A stretch of DNA of 15,412 bases, taken from NCBI GenBank assembly GCA_034437075.1, contig DAOTVD010000421.1, forward strand, positions 1 through 15,412. The letters run 5' to 3'. The DNA is from DAOTVD01 sp034437075 (GTDB taxonomy: Bacteria; Chloroflexota; Anaerolineae; Aggregatilineales; J027). The notes under the pieces are model-generated. The model did not search any database, was not told where the DNA came from, and worked only from the letters and a program-made list of their open reading frames with translations. The position numbers and the translations under genes are program-made. Below, piece after piece: positions 7,178 to 14,170 of this stretch (positions within the stretch are counted from its first letter, which is position 1; each line of letters begins with the position of its first letter).

Positions 7178-7767
7178 CCCCCGTACAGGACGCCCAAGCA
7201 GGCCCGCACCCCGCGCACGATGTCATCCAGGGGCAAGCCGGGCGCGTCTGCTGCGGCATCAGCAGGCCGAATCCCCGGTACATGGATAAACCCCGCCGGG
7301 GTCGCGGGCGCGGTCAGCGTCAGGTAATGCTGCACCGCGAAAAAAACATGGTTACATACGAATGTGCCTGCATGGTTAGAAATTTCACCCGGCACCCCGG
7401 CGGCAATCAGCGCGGCGTGCATGTCTTCAATGGGCAGGGTCGCCCAATAGGCGGGCGGCGCAGCGGGGTCGATTTGGCTGCCGCGCGGCTGCGCTCCGTG
7501 GTTATCCGGGATGCGTGCATCATCCAGATTCAGCGCGACACGTTCTAGGCGCAACGCCGAACTTTTTTCCGCCACGCCCAAACAAACGACCGCCGCTGGT
7601 TGGTGCGTGTCAATCAGCCCCAGGACGCGCTCGGTGGCCGCCGAAAAGGCCGTCGGTAGCACCTCGGTGACCAACCCCGCTAGCCCGTCCAATGTTTCGA
7701 GGACACGCTGAGAGGCATTTTCGCTCAGGTCGCCAAAGGGGTCAAACGCAGTGATGAGAATCGTCAT
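7174..7767 (-). CDS. pcp: Pyroglutamyl-peptidase I (peptidase family C15)
   Basis: 197 residues from ATG 7767, near the usual 200-220. It removes N-terminal pyroglutamate (5-oxoproline) from peptides in the cytoplasm. Signatures: ILITAFDPFGDLSENAS at the N-terminus, the glutamate region ALRLERVALNLDDARIPDN (catalytic E75), the cysteine region SNHAGTFVCNH (C138) and the histidine region GFIHVPG (H162). All three catalytic residues are present. It is the second gene of an operon: its ATG overlaps the TGA of the SDR gene (ATGA, 7764-7767), so translation is probably coupled. The segment before the LPI motif reads IDPAAPPAYWATLPI, where many homologues have a Gly-Pro; this may be subfamily variation. 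Its TAA overlaps the stop of the convergent TPR gene. Confidence 0.93.
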   Translation of the reverse strand: MTILITAFDPFGDLSENASQRVLETLDGLAGLVTEVLPTAFSAATERVLGLIDTHQPAAVVCLGVAEKSSALRLERVALNLDDARIPDNHGAQPRGSQIDPAAPPAYWATLPIEDMHAALIAAGVPGEISNHAGTFVCNHVFFAVQHYLTLTAPATPAGFIHVPGIRPADAAADAPGLPLDDIVRGVRACLGVLYGG

Positions 7768-8510
7768 GCGGATACCAAACTTTCTCCACCATCGACAATA
7801 ATGGCCTGGCCCGTGATGTAACGCGCGGCATCTGAACATAAAAACAAGATCACAGCGGCGACTTCCTCGGGCATTCCGGCGCGCCCTTGCGGAATGCGTT
7901 CGGGGTCGGGCGCGGCGTGTGCGTCGCCTTCGATATTAGCCGGGCAGACGGCATTCATGCGCACGCCCAAGGGCGCGAGCGCCACCGCCGCGCTGCGTGT
8001 ATAACCCACCACGCCCGCCTTACTGGCCGCGTAGGCGGCGGCATCGGCGCGCGCCAGGGTATGCCCGGCGGTGCTGGCGACATTCACAATGCAGCCGCCA
8101 CCTTCATCAGCCATCACGCGCCCGGCCAATTGGCTAACGAAAAACGTGCCATTCAGGTTGACATCCAGCACGCGGCGCCAGTCCCATTCATCCAGGCCCA
8201 AGAGCGGGCCGCGTTTTTCCACGCCCGCCGCGTTAATCACCAGATGGATCGGGCCATAAGCATCGCGCATAGCTTCGATCATCGGCCCGACCAACAACTT
8301 GTTCGAGACATCCGCTTGCCAGCCGAGCGCATCCCCGCCCCGCGCGCGGATGTGCTCGGCAATCGCCTCGGCGCGGTCGGGGTTCAAATCATTGGCAAAG
8401 ACCCGCGCCCCGGCATCCGCCAACGCGACCGCCGCCGCCCAACCGATTCCCGCGCCGGCGCCCGTCACCAGCGCATTTTTGTCGTTTAGGTCTACTGTAA
8501 AGGTGCTCAT
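7764..8510 (-). CDS. Short-chain dehydrogenase/reductase (classical SDR)
   Basis: 248 residues, typical SDR length. Cofactor motif TGAGAGIG (16-23), D41 at the end of the second strand (FANDLN, favouring NAD(H)), NAAG (93-96), structural N at 118, catalytic S146, Y160 and K164 (YAASK), and C-terminal YITGQAIIVDGG. It resembles the FabG / glucose dehydrogenase / 3-ketoacyl reductase group. The substrate cannot be assigned, so no symbol is given. It is the first gene of a two-gene operon with pyroglutamyl-peptidase, an unusual pairing with no obvious shared pathway. No ribosome site is seen before ATG 8510, but a -10-like TAGAAT lies 7 nt upstream, so the mRNA may be leaderless. Confidence 0.92.
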   Translation of the reverse strand: MSTFTVDLNDKNALVTGAGAGIGWAAAVALADAGARVFANDLNPDRAEAIAEHIRARGGDALGWQADVSNKLLVGPMIEAMRDAYGPIHLVINAAGVEKRGPLLGLDEWDWRRVLDVNLNGTFFVSQLAGRVMADEGGGCIVNVASTAGHTLARADAAAYAASKAGVVGYTRSAAVALAPLGVRMNAVCPANIEGDAHAAPDPERIPQGRAGMPEEVAAVILFLCSDAARYITGQAIIVDGGESLVSA

Positions 8511-8517
8511 GCATGAT

Positions 8518-8523
8518 ATTCTA
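8518..8523 (-). promoter_or_regulatory. -10-like box directly before the SDR start
   Basis: On the minus strand, TAGAAT (five of six consensus bases) is followed by 7 nt and the ATG at 8510. No convincing -35 is present. The 51-nt divergent gap (8511-8561) also has to hold the promoter of the + strand peptidase gene, for which only a weak AATAAT (8547-8552) is visible. Confidence 0.35.
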
Positions 8524-8561
8524 GCAGGCCAAGAGAGCGCATAGCGAATAATGAGGGTTGT

Positions 8562-9332
8562 ATGCAGGTTTTTCGCGCATTACGCGGCAGGCGATGGTGG
8601 GTTTGGGTGTTGATTTTGGTGCCGCTGGGCGTTTTGGCAACCTATGTGACCGTCGCGGCGGGCTGGTTCATCCTCACGAGTTATAGCGATGCGCAGACCA
8701 ACAGCGTCGCGCCCATCCGGCGCTGGTTTGACGATGGCAGCCCCGCCGTACGCGCCGAGTTGACCACCGTCACCCAGCAGGAACCCTGCCCCGGTGCGCC
8801 GTTTATCCTGCCTTCGGATGGGTTTATCGGCCTGCTGTGGCGCGATCCCGCCGGGCCGTATCACGTGTTGAATCGCCACACCGGCGTGGATGTTTTCGGC
8901 GATGGTGCGGAAGGCGAAGTCCCGGTCTATGCCGTGTACGACGGCTGGCTGACGCGCCTGCCGGATTGGCTCGCCACGGTCATCATCCGGCACGACGACC
9001 CCCTGCAACCTGGTCGCACCATCTGGACGTACTACACCCATCTCGCCGCTGAAGACGGCACGGAATCGTTTGTTGACGATGCCTTTCCACCCGGTACAAG
9101 CGAAATGTTCGTAGAACAAGGAACATTGCTGGGCTATCAGGGTGAATATAACGGGGGAAGCTTTGAGGTTGGCTTGCACGTGCATTTTAGCATTGTCACC
9201 AGCGAAGCAGACGGCAGCTTCAAAAACGAAGCCGATTTGGCCAATACGCTCGATCCGTCGCCCTATTTCGGCATGCCCGTGAATATTGACGACCGCCCCG
9301 CCCGGCCTATAACGTGTACATCAGAAAGCTAG
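8562..9332 (+). CDS. Membrane-anchored M23-type (LytM-like) metallopeptidase
   Basis: 256 residues; start supported by GAGGG shortly upstream. An N-terminal basic stretch and one transmembrane helix (about 12-38) place the domain outside the cytoplasm. The M23 fold is recognised by HTGVD (zinc ligands H106, D110), PVYAVYDGWL (the usual barrel strand of the domain), TYYTHL (H160, catalytic base position) and GLHVHFSIV (H206/H208; the second His of HxH is the third zinc ligand). All key residues are present, so it may be active, presumably cutting peptidoglycan cross-links or another glycine-containing peptide. Inserts around 110-120 and 163-185 are longer than in minimal M23 domains. It is followed after 5 nt by the PMT-like gene, suggesting a cell-envelope operon. 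Confidence 0.85.
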   Translation: MQVFRALRGRRWWVWVLILVPLGVLATYVTVAAGWFILTSYSDAQTNSVAPIRRWFDDGSPAVRAELTTVTQQEPCPGAPFILPSDGFIGLLWRDPAGPYHVLNRHTGVDVFGDGAEGEVPVYAVYDGWLTRLPDWLATVIIRHDDPLQPGRTIWTYYTHLAAEDGTESFVDDAFPPGTSEMFVEQGTLLGYQGEYNGGSFEVGLHVHFSIVTSEADGSFKNEADLANTLDPSPYFGMPVNIDDRPARPITCTSES

Positions 9333-9337
9333 CCCCC

Positions 9338-10972
9338 ATGACCCGTTCGAACCGCATCCTGTGGGCCGCCGCGTTGCTGCTCTTATTGCAGTTCGCGCTG
9401 CGCGCCTACCAGATCGACGCCCTGCCAGCCTACGGCGATGAAAGCCTGCACATTCGCCGCGCGGAGGTCGCCTGGCAATTCACCACCGACCCCACCGCGA
9501 GCTACCGGCCTGGCAAACTCTTGCTGTACTACTATATGGGCCTGTTCGAGACGACACGCACGGATTTTTTGCTCGTGGGGCGTCTGTCAGTCGCGCTGGC
9601 GACGTTGATGGGCGGGGCGGCGTTGTTCGCCCTAGGACGGCGTCTGTTCAATGCGCAGGCGGGGCTGCTGGCCCTCTTTTTATATGCCGTTACCCCCTTT
9701 ACCCTCTTTTTCGACCGCATGGCCTTGGCCGATCCGCTGGCCATGGCGCTGATGTTGGTGGCCGTCTGGGCCTCCTTCAAATGGCTGGATCGGCCTGACC
9801 CGGCGCGCACAGCCCTGGCGACTGTCTTCTTGATTTTGGCTCCGGTTGCCAAGTTAACCGTCGGCTTGGTCGTGGCGGTGCCCGCGCTTCTCGTACTGCT
9901 TTTTCGGCGCGAAGTCTGGCGCGCGTATCTCCGGCCCGGCGTGATGCTATTTGGCGTGTTCGGCGCCGTGTGGGCCGTGCTCTTTAGCCCGGTTGTCATT
10001 GGCGAACTAAGCCCCCGGGACGAAGACCGCGTCGTGATCGTGGGCGATTATCTGCTAAACGTGCATGAAGAAGAACAGGGTTTTCTAGAAAATCTGCTGG
10101 ATAGTGCCGCAACGGCATTTGAGCAAACCGCGATTTATATCTGGGCACCCGTGCTCTTGCTCTCCGGCTTGGGCTTGCTGTGGTTGCTGCGAATGCGCCC
10201 ACGCGCGGGCTTGTTTCTGCTGGCGGCCTGGTTGCTGATGTGGGTGCCTGTGGTGGCGTTGGGGTCGTTCCCGCGCTCGCGCTACCTGGAAGTCAGTATG
10301 CCCTTTGTTTATCTGATGCTCGTCGGTGGCGCGTCCGATGCCCTAAGCCGCATCCGTGAGCCTGAACGGCGCGTCACATTTGCGCGGGCCTGGGTGGCGG
10401 GCCTCTTGCTCTATGGCCTGGCTTGGGGGGGGCCGTTTTTTTACCAGGCCGTCACCGAACCTGCCGATTTGCCCCTGCCAGAGGCGGATCGCTGGCGCTA
10501 TGTCTCTGCCCATACCGCCGCATATGGGCAAATTGAGGCCGTAAATTATATGCAGGCCGAACTGCCCCGCGCGGAAGCCTCCGGCCAGGTGCAAGCCTGG
10601 GGGATGTTGGGCTCGTGCCATATGATCCGGCTCTATCTGGCTGAGCCCGGCCCCGTGGATTTCACCTGCACCAGCTTCGACTACACACGCCAATTTCCGC
10701 CCGCCGAATTAGCGGCCATCGAGGCGGACGCGGCGCGCTATGAAACGGGTGTTTATCTGCTGGTGGAGCGGGCCATGTTGTTTGAATTTGACCTGGAAGA
10801 AAATTTTGGCTTCGTGGCGCCCACCAACGCAGGTGAATTGGCCGTCACCTGGGAGCATGTGCGCGATTTCACCCGCCCGCATGATGGCGTGACCATCGAA
10901 TTATGGCGCCTGACGCCCCCGCCGCCTGGCCAGGCGCGCTTCGCATTTCCGACCCACCCGCAGGAGCCCTAA
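9338..10972 (+). CDS. PMT/GT39-like integral membrane glycosyltransferase (GT-C)
   Basis: 544 residues from ATG 9338, chosen because it lies 5 nt after the upstream stop; a GTG at 9314 is an alternative. The N-terminal two thirds contain many transmembrane helices. The first extracytoplasmic loop carries the acidic pair PAYGDESLH (D34, E35) typical of GT-C enzymes, GRLSVALATL (81-90) matches the usual second-helix signature, and FFDRMALADPLAMAL (124-138) is the conserved Arg/acidic loop. The last about 170 residues form a soluble extracytoplasmic domain with two cysteines in GMLGSCHM and DFTCTSF. Such enzymes move a sugar from a polyprenyl-phosphate donor to protein, lipid or glycan outside the membrane; donor and acceptor are unknown. 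Probably co-translated with the M23-type gene. Confidence 0.85.
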   Translation: MTRSNRILWAAALLLLLQFALRAYQIDALPAYGDESLHIRRAEVAWQFTTDPTASYRPGKLLLYYYMGLFETTRTDFLLVGRLSVALATLMGGAALFALGRRLFNAQAGLLALFLYAVTPFTLFFDRMALADPLAMALMLVAVWASFKWLDRPDPARTALATVFLILAPVAKLTVGLVVAVPALLVLLFRREVWRAYLRPGVMLFGVFGAVWAVLFSPVVIGELSPRDEDRVVIVGDYLLNVHEEEQGFLENLLDSAATAFEQTAIYIWAPVLLLSGLGLLWLLRMRPRAGLFLLAAWLLMWVPVVALGSFPRSRYLEVSMPFVYLMLVGGASDALSRIREPERRVTFARAWVAGLLLYGLAWGGPFFYQAVTEPADLPLPEADRWRYVSAHTAAYGQIEAVNYMQAELPRAEASGQVQAWGMLGSCHMIRLYLAEPGPVDFTCTSFDYTRQFPPAELAAIEADAARYETGVYLLVERAMLFEFDLEENFGFVAPTNAGELAVTWEHVRDFTRPHDGVTIELWRLTPPPPGQARFAFPTHPQEP

Positions 10973-11031
10973 GCCGTCATCCCACCGATTGGGCCAATAT
11001 TTCCTGTCAAACCCCAATTTGATGGGCTCAT

Positions 11032-11066
11032 CCTGCCCAGCCGGGGGCTATGCCTTGCCAGGCAGG
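11032..11066 (+). other. Hairpin-capable segment after the glycosyltransferase gene
   Basis: CCTGCC (11032-11037) pairs with GGCAGG (11061-11066). Inside it AGCC/GGCT (11039-11049) can form a small stem, and TGCC (11051-11054) competes for the same GGCA. No T-run follows, so this is not a standard intrinsic terminator. It may aid termination of the upstream operon. The rest of 10973-11082 shows nothing else clear. Confidence 0.3.
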
Positions 11067-11082
11067 GAGTGGGCCGCTAAGA

Positions 11083-11111
11083 TCGACAGCAGCACAAGGA
11101 CGATGTATAGG
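11083..11111 (+). promoter_or_regulatory. Promoter overlapping the rimO start region
   Basis: TCGACA (11083-11088; five of six), 17-nt spacer, TATAGG (11106-11111; four of six). The -10 ends 6 nt before ATG 11118, so transcription would begin at the start codon and the mRNA would be leaderless. An AAGGA at 11096-11100 is too far from the ATG (17 nt) to act as a normal ribosome site. Confidence 0.5.
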
Positions 11112-11117
11112 TAGATT

Positions 11118-12548
11118 ATGAAACCCGATTCGTTTTATTTACTGAGCCTCGGCTGCTCCAAGAACAGCGTCGATTCCGAATCCATGGCGCAAGTGTTGCA
11201 AGCGGGCGGCTTTGTGGGGCTGGGCGATCCGCAGGGGGCCGAAGTGCTCATCGTGAACACCTGCGGTTTTATCAACGCCGCCAAAGATGAAAGCATCGCG
11301 GCCTTGCAAGAATTGGCCGCGCAGAAGACCCCGGACCAATATCTTATCGCGGCGGGGTGCCTCTCGCAGCGCTACGGCGATACGCTGGCCAAACATGTGC
11401 GCGGCCTGGATGGCATCATCGGCACGCGGCGCTGGATGGACATCCTCGACCTGGTGACCCGCTTGCGCGCGCGCAAACATCCCGAGCCGCTCTACCACCT
11501 GCCCACCGAAGCCGAAACGGTCGGCGCGGATGAAAAAGGCGCGTTGCGCATCGCGCGCCAGGGTGCTAGCGCGTACCTCAAAATCTCGGATGGTTGCCGC
11601 CGCCCTTGCGCGTTTTGCGCCATCCCGGCCATTAAGGGCACGCACGTCTCGCGCCCGGTCGAACGCATCGTGGCCGAAGCGCGCGCTTTGCGCGATGCGG
11701 GCGTGCAAGAGATCATCCTCATCGCGCAAGATAGCACCGATTACGGCCACGACATCGGCCTGAGAAACGGCCTGGCGCATCTGCTGCGCGAACTCGTCGC
11801 CGCCGTGCCGGATGTACCCTGGTTGCGCATTATGTATGCTTATCCGGGCTACGTGACCGATGAACTCATCGAGACGATGGCCACGCACGAGCAGATCGTG
11901 AATTACCTGGATATTCCGCTGCAACACGGCCACCGCGAAACGCTCAAGCGTATGCGCCGCCCGGCCAATATCGACTGGGTCTATAACACCCTGGGCAAGA
12001 TGCGCGCCGCCATGCCCGATTTAACCATCCGTACCACGTTTATCGTGGGCTATCCTGGCGAAACGGATGAAGAATTCGCGGGCCTGATGCAATTCGTAGA
12101 AGATTTGCAGTTCGACCGCGTGGGCGCGTTCACTTACAGTTACGAACTGGGCACCCCCAGCGCCGAATTGCCCGGCAAGGTGCCGGATGAAGTCAAGGCC
12201 GCGCGGCGCGATGCCCTGATGGAAACCCAGCAGGCCATTAGCCTGGCGCGCAATCAAGCCCAGGTCGGGCGCGTGCTGGATGTGCTCATCGAGGGCTATG
12301 GCGAAGCCGAAGACGAGGACGGCCAGCCCACCGGGGAGATCATCTCTGTAGGGCGTTCGTACCGCGACGCACCGGAGATTGACGGCCTGGTCTTCATCGA
12401 GGGCGAGGTGCCGCAGGGCGAGATCGTCCCGGTGCGTATGACGGGCGCCCTGACCTACGACCTCATCGGCACGGTGGATTTGGCCGGGCCGCAGATCATC
12501 ACGCCGGGGACGATCATCAACGCAAATGGCGACATCAGCGCGCCCTAA
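11118..12548 (+). CDS. rimO: Ribosomal protein S12 methylthiotransferase RimO
   Basis: 476 residues. This radical SAM enzyme adds a methylthio group to the conserved aspartate of ribosomal protein S12, in the cytoplasm or on the ribosome. Domains in order: the N-terminal methylthiotransferase domain with cluster cysteines C13 (SLGCSKNSVDSE, the RimO rather than MiaB form), C49 (NTCGFI) and C81 (AGCLSQRY); the radical SAM domain with C160-x3-C164-x2-C167 (CRRPCAFCAIP), QDSTDYGHD and LDIPLQHGH; and a C-terminal TRAM-like domain from about residue 385. It has RimO features at every position checked. It is slightly longer than common because of a loop at about 120-145 and the C-terminal tail. Single gene, convergent with the nucleotidyltransferase gene (4-nt overlap). 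Confidence 0.95.
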   Translation: MKPDSFYLLSLGCSKNSVDSESMAQVLQAGGFVGLGDPQGAEVLIVNTCGFINAAKDESIAALQELAAQKTPDQYLIAAGCLSQRYGDTLAKHVRGLDGIIGTRRWMDILDLVTRLRARKHPEPLYHLPTEAETVGADEKGALRIARQGASAYLKISDGCRRPCAFCAIPAIKGTHVSRPVERIVAEARALRDAGVQEIILIAQDSTDYGHDIGLRNGLAHLLRELVAAVPDVPWLRIMYAYPGYVTDELIETMATHEQIVNYLDIPLQHGHRETLKRMRRPANIDWVYNTLGKMRAAMPDLTIRTTFIVGYPGETDEEFAGLMQFVEDLQFDRVGAFTYSYELGTPSAELPGKVPDEVKAARRDALMETQQAISLARNQAQVGRVLDVLIEGYGEAEDEDGQPTGEIISVGRSYRDAPEIDGLVFIEGEVPQGEIVPVRMTGALTYDLIGTVDLAGPQIITPGTIINANGDISAP

Positions 12549-13942
12549 CCATTGAGCGAGGCCAGTAATTGCTCGGCTAGGGCGTAGGCTTCCGCCTCGG
12601 TGGTGACCTCGCCCAAGGCGTTGGCTTCGCGCAAAGCGCCCAACAAATCCCCGAGCAGCGGGCCAGGCTCTAATTCGAAATACGCCATCAATTGCTCGCC
12701 ATTCACCACCGGGGATGCCTCGCGGGCGGGCGCCCACCCGGCCAAAATACGCGCGACCCCTTGCAGATAATGCGTCCAGTCCGGCATTTTTAGGTATAGG
12801 CCACGCTCGGCCAGGTAATCGGCCAAGGTGAGCAAGAGCGCGCCCAGGCCGTGGTCATCATACGTATGCCAAAAATGATAAATCGTGCGCGGGTCGGGCA
12901 GGGGGCCGCCTTGTAGGCCCTGCAAAAATTCTGCGCCTTGCCAGACGCCGTTTAGATGCTGGGATTCTTCGCGGCTGAGCGCCAAATCGCGCGTTAGCGC
13001 CTTGGCCGAGGGGGCGACATCGCGCAGGGCCGCCGCCAGCAGCATGAGTTCGCGCCCGGTGCGGTCGTCTGGGTATGGGGTGCTCAGATACGCTTGCCAA
13101 TCTCGCCGATAGCGATCCAGCAGATAGACAAACGTGCCGAATTCGGCATTGGCCGCGATATTATCATCCCGGCGCGGGCTGATAACCGCCATCAGGGTAT
13201 TCAGCTTATCCAGGCGTTGGCTCAGGCTGCGCCAGGCGTCATCGGGCAGGGGGGCTAGGTCGGGCAAGGCGGCAGGCATCAGCCCCAGGTAGCGCAGCAA
13301 AGCCAGGCCGCTGACGGGTTTGGCGGTGTGCAAAATGCCGAACAGGGCATCGCGGCGGCGTTCGGCGGAGGACGCGCGCAACCCCTCGGCGGCGGCGGCG
13401 ACATCCGCGCGGGTGGCGGGTTCCATCGTCAGGCCAAAATCTAGGCTCAGGCGCACGGCGCGCAACGCGCGGATGGGGTCTTGGGCGATGGATTGGGGGG
13501 TGCAGCACCGCAAGATACGGTCGAGCCAATCGCGCATACCGCCCAACGGATCGATAATTGCTTGCAGGTCGCTAGCCAGGGGCACGGCCATGGCGTTAAT
13601 CGTAAAATCGCGGTCATATAAATCGGTGCGTAGGTCGGGGCCGCGCCAGGCGGCCACATCAACAGTGTAAGCCTGGCCATCCAGGCTCAGCAGCGCACGC
13701 CCGACCTCGCGCTCGGCATCCAGGGCGTAATAGTCCCCGCTGAAAGCATTCGCAATGCGGCGGGCGATGGGGCGTCCGTCTCCCGCCACGGCCATATCAA
13801 TATCCTTGAAAGGCACATCCCGGAAGGCATCGCGCACTGTGCCGCCCACCAGATAAAGCTCTGGCGTATCGGCCAGTAGATTTTGCAAGTCGTAGATGAT
13901 CTCGGCCCAGTACAGCGGGCGGTGGGGCGTTTGGGGTTGCAC
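12545..13942 (-). CDS. Class II tRNA nucleotidyltransferase / poly(A) polymerase family protein
   Basis: 465 residues from a GTG start at 13942, with AAAGGAC 7 nt upstream. The N-terminal catalytic head matches the CCA-adding/poly(A) polymerase family: LVGGTVRDAF (31-40), catalytic carboxylates KDIDMAV (D47, D49) and probably D95 (TVDVA), DRDFTINAMA (110-119), DPLGG (131-135), then the neck helix motif QDPIRALRAVR (154-164). The family completes or repairs the CCA end of tRNA or adds poly(A) to RNA; which one cannot be settled here. No HD phosphohydrolase motif is seen in the C-terminal half, which is alpha-helical and poorly conserved. A separate archaeal-type (class I) origin is excluded by the head motifs. 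Confidence 0.9.
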   Translation of the reverse strand: MQPQTPHRPLYWAEIIYDLQNLLADTPELYLVGGTVRDAFRDVPFKDIDMAVAGDGRPIARRIANAFSGDYYALDAEREVGRALLSLDGQAYTVDVAAWRGPDLRTDLYDRDFTINAMAVPLASDLQAIIDPLGGMRDWLDRILRCCTPQSIAQDPIRALRAVRLSLDFGLTMEPATRADVAAAAEGLRASSAERRRDALFGILHTAKPVSGLALLRYLGLMPAALPDLAPLPDDAWRSLSQRLDKLNTLMAVISPRRDDNIAANAEFGTFVYLLDRYRRDWQAYLSTPYPDDRTGRELMLLAAALRDVAPSAKALTRDLALSREESQHLNGVWQGAEFLQGLQGGPLPDPRTIYHFWHTYDDHGLGALLLTLADYLAERGLYLKMPDWTHYLQGVARILAGWAPAREASPVVNGEQLMAYFELEPGPLLGDLLGALREANALGEVTTEAEAYALAEQLLASLNG

Positions 13943-13976
13943 AGTCTGTCCTTTTGATCTGGTACATGATATGACA

Positions 13977-13982
13977 ATTGTA
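13977..13982 (-). promoter_or_regulatory. Possible -10 for the nucleotidyltransferase gene
   Basis: TACAAT on the minus strand (five of six), predicted start about 28 nt before the GTG at 13942. The leader would contain the AAAGGAC site. The -35 is poor. Confidence 0.3.
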
Positions 13983-13997
13983 ACGCCAAGAAGGTCA

Positions 13998-14009
13998 CAA
14001 CGCGCGTTG
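13998..14009. repeat. 12-bp perfect palindrome over the -35 box
   Basis: CAACGCGCGTTG is its own reverse complement and shares its last three bases with the TTGACG -35 of the SWIM-like gene promoter. A dimeric repressor bound here would block that promoter. Candidate operator only. Confidence 0.4.
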
Positions 14010-14035
14010 ACGCTGGCCCCGAAGCGTTTTATAGT
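14007..14035 (+). promoter_or_regulatory. Strong promoter of the leader ORF / SWIM-like gene
   Basis: TTGACG (14007-14012; five of six), 17-nt spacer, TATAGT (14030-14035; five of six). Predicted start is near 14042, giving a leader of about 129 nt before the ATG at 14171. This leader holds the palindrome, a short ORF and an intrinsic terminator. Confidence 0.72.
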
Positions 14036-14063
14036 AAAATCAACTTAACCTGAAAGGGCTCGT

Positions 14064-14075
14064 TTGTGCGCACAA
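14064..14075. repeat. 12-bp perfect palindrome at the leader ORF start
   Basis: TTGTGCGCACAA is self-complementary and includes the GTG start codon (14066-14068) of the leader ORF, about 22 nt after the predicted transcription start. Its half-site differs from the palindrome over the -35. It could be a second operator or a weak start-codon-masking stem. Confidence 0.4.
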
Positions 14076-14122
14076 CTGCACTGAAAATAAGCAACGTACC
14101 CAACCAACGCCGTACGCCCTAA
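14066..14122 (+). CDS. Putative 18-residue leader peptide
   Basis: GTG start with GAAAGGG (14052-14058) placed 7 nt upstream, which is good spacing. The product MRTTALKISNVPNQRRTP ends at TAA 14120-14122. The stop codon overlaps the first bases of the terminator stem, so a ribosome reaching or paused at the stop would cover the 5' arm and prevent the hairpin. The adjacent Arg codons and the final Pro before the stop are features seen in some known stalling peptides, but no established stall motif is recognised. It is too short for coding statistics; position and ribosome site are the main support. Confidence 0.5.
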   Translation: MRTTALKISNVPNQRRTP

Positions 14123-14150
14123 CACGCTACCATCTGCCAGCGTGTTTTTT
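14121..14150 (+). terminator. Intrinsic terminator within the leader (attenuator)
   Basis: AACACGCT (14121-14128), a 10-nt loop, AGCGTGTT (14139-14146): a perfect 8-bp stem running into six T (14145-14150) and then GTTGTT. It sits between the promoter and the ribosome site of the SWIM-like gene, so it must be overcome for that gene to be expressed. Alternatively it ends a small RNA of about 110 nt. Confidence 0.75.
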
Positions 14151-14170
14151 GTTGTTCAGGAGAAAACCAT

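Noticed and set aside
7887..8489. 200-residue plus-strand frame opposite the SDR gene
   Set aside because: The SDR has complete cofactor and catalytic motifs; the opposite frame has none and no ribosome site.
10424..10442. GGCC...GGCC stem followed by seven T, resembling an intrinsic terminator
   Set aside because: It lies inside the glycosyltransferase gene, the stem is only 4-5 bp, and the run encodes a conserved-looking Gly-Pro-Phe-Phe stretch.
10983..10999. Short palindrome ATTGG-G-CCAAT after the glycosyltransferase gene
   Set aside because: Only 5-bp arms, no T-run and no relation to a promoter; likely chance.
11103..11114. Tiny ORF (ATG TAT AGG TAG) before rimO
   Set aside because: It overlaps the likely -10 box and would lie upstream of the predicted transcription start.
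11139..11933. 264-residue open frame on the minus strand inside rimO
   Set aside because: rimO on the plus strand has all its family motifs; the antisense frame is a GC-rich shadow with no recognisable domain.
12021..12737. 238-residue minus-strand frame spanning the ends of rimO and the nucleotidyltransferase gene
   Set aside because: It overlaps two well-supported genes and shows low-complexity Arg/Gly composition typical of shadow frames.
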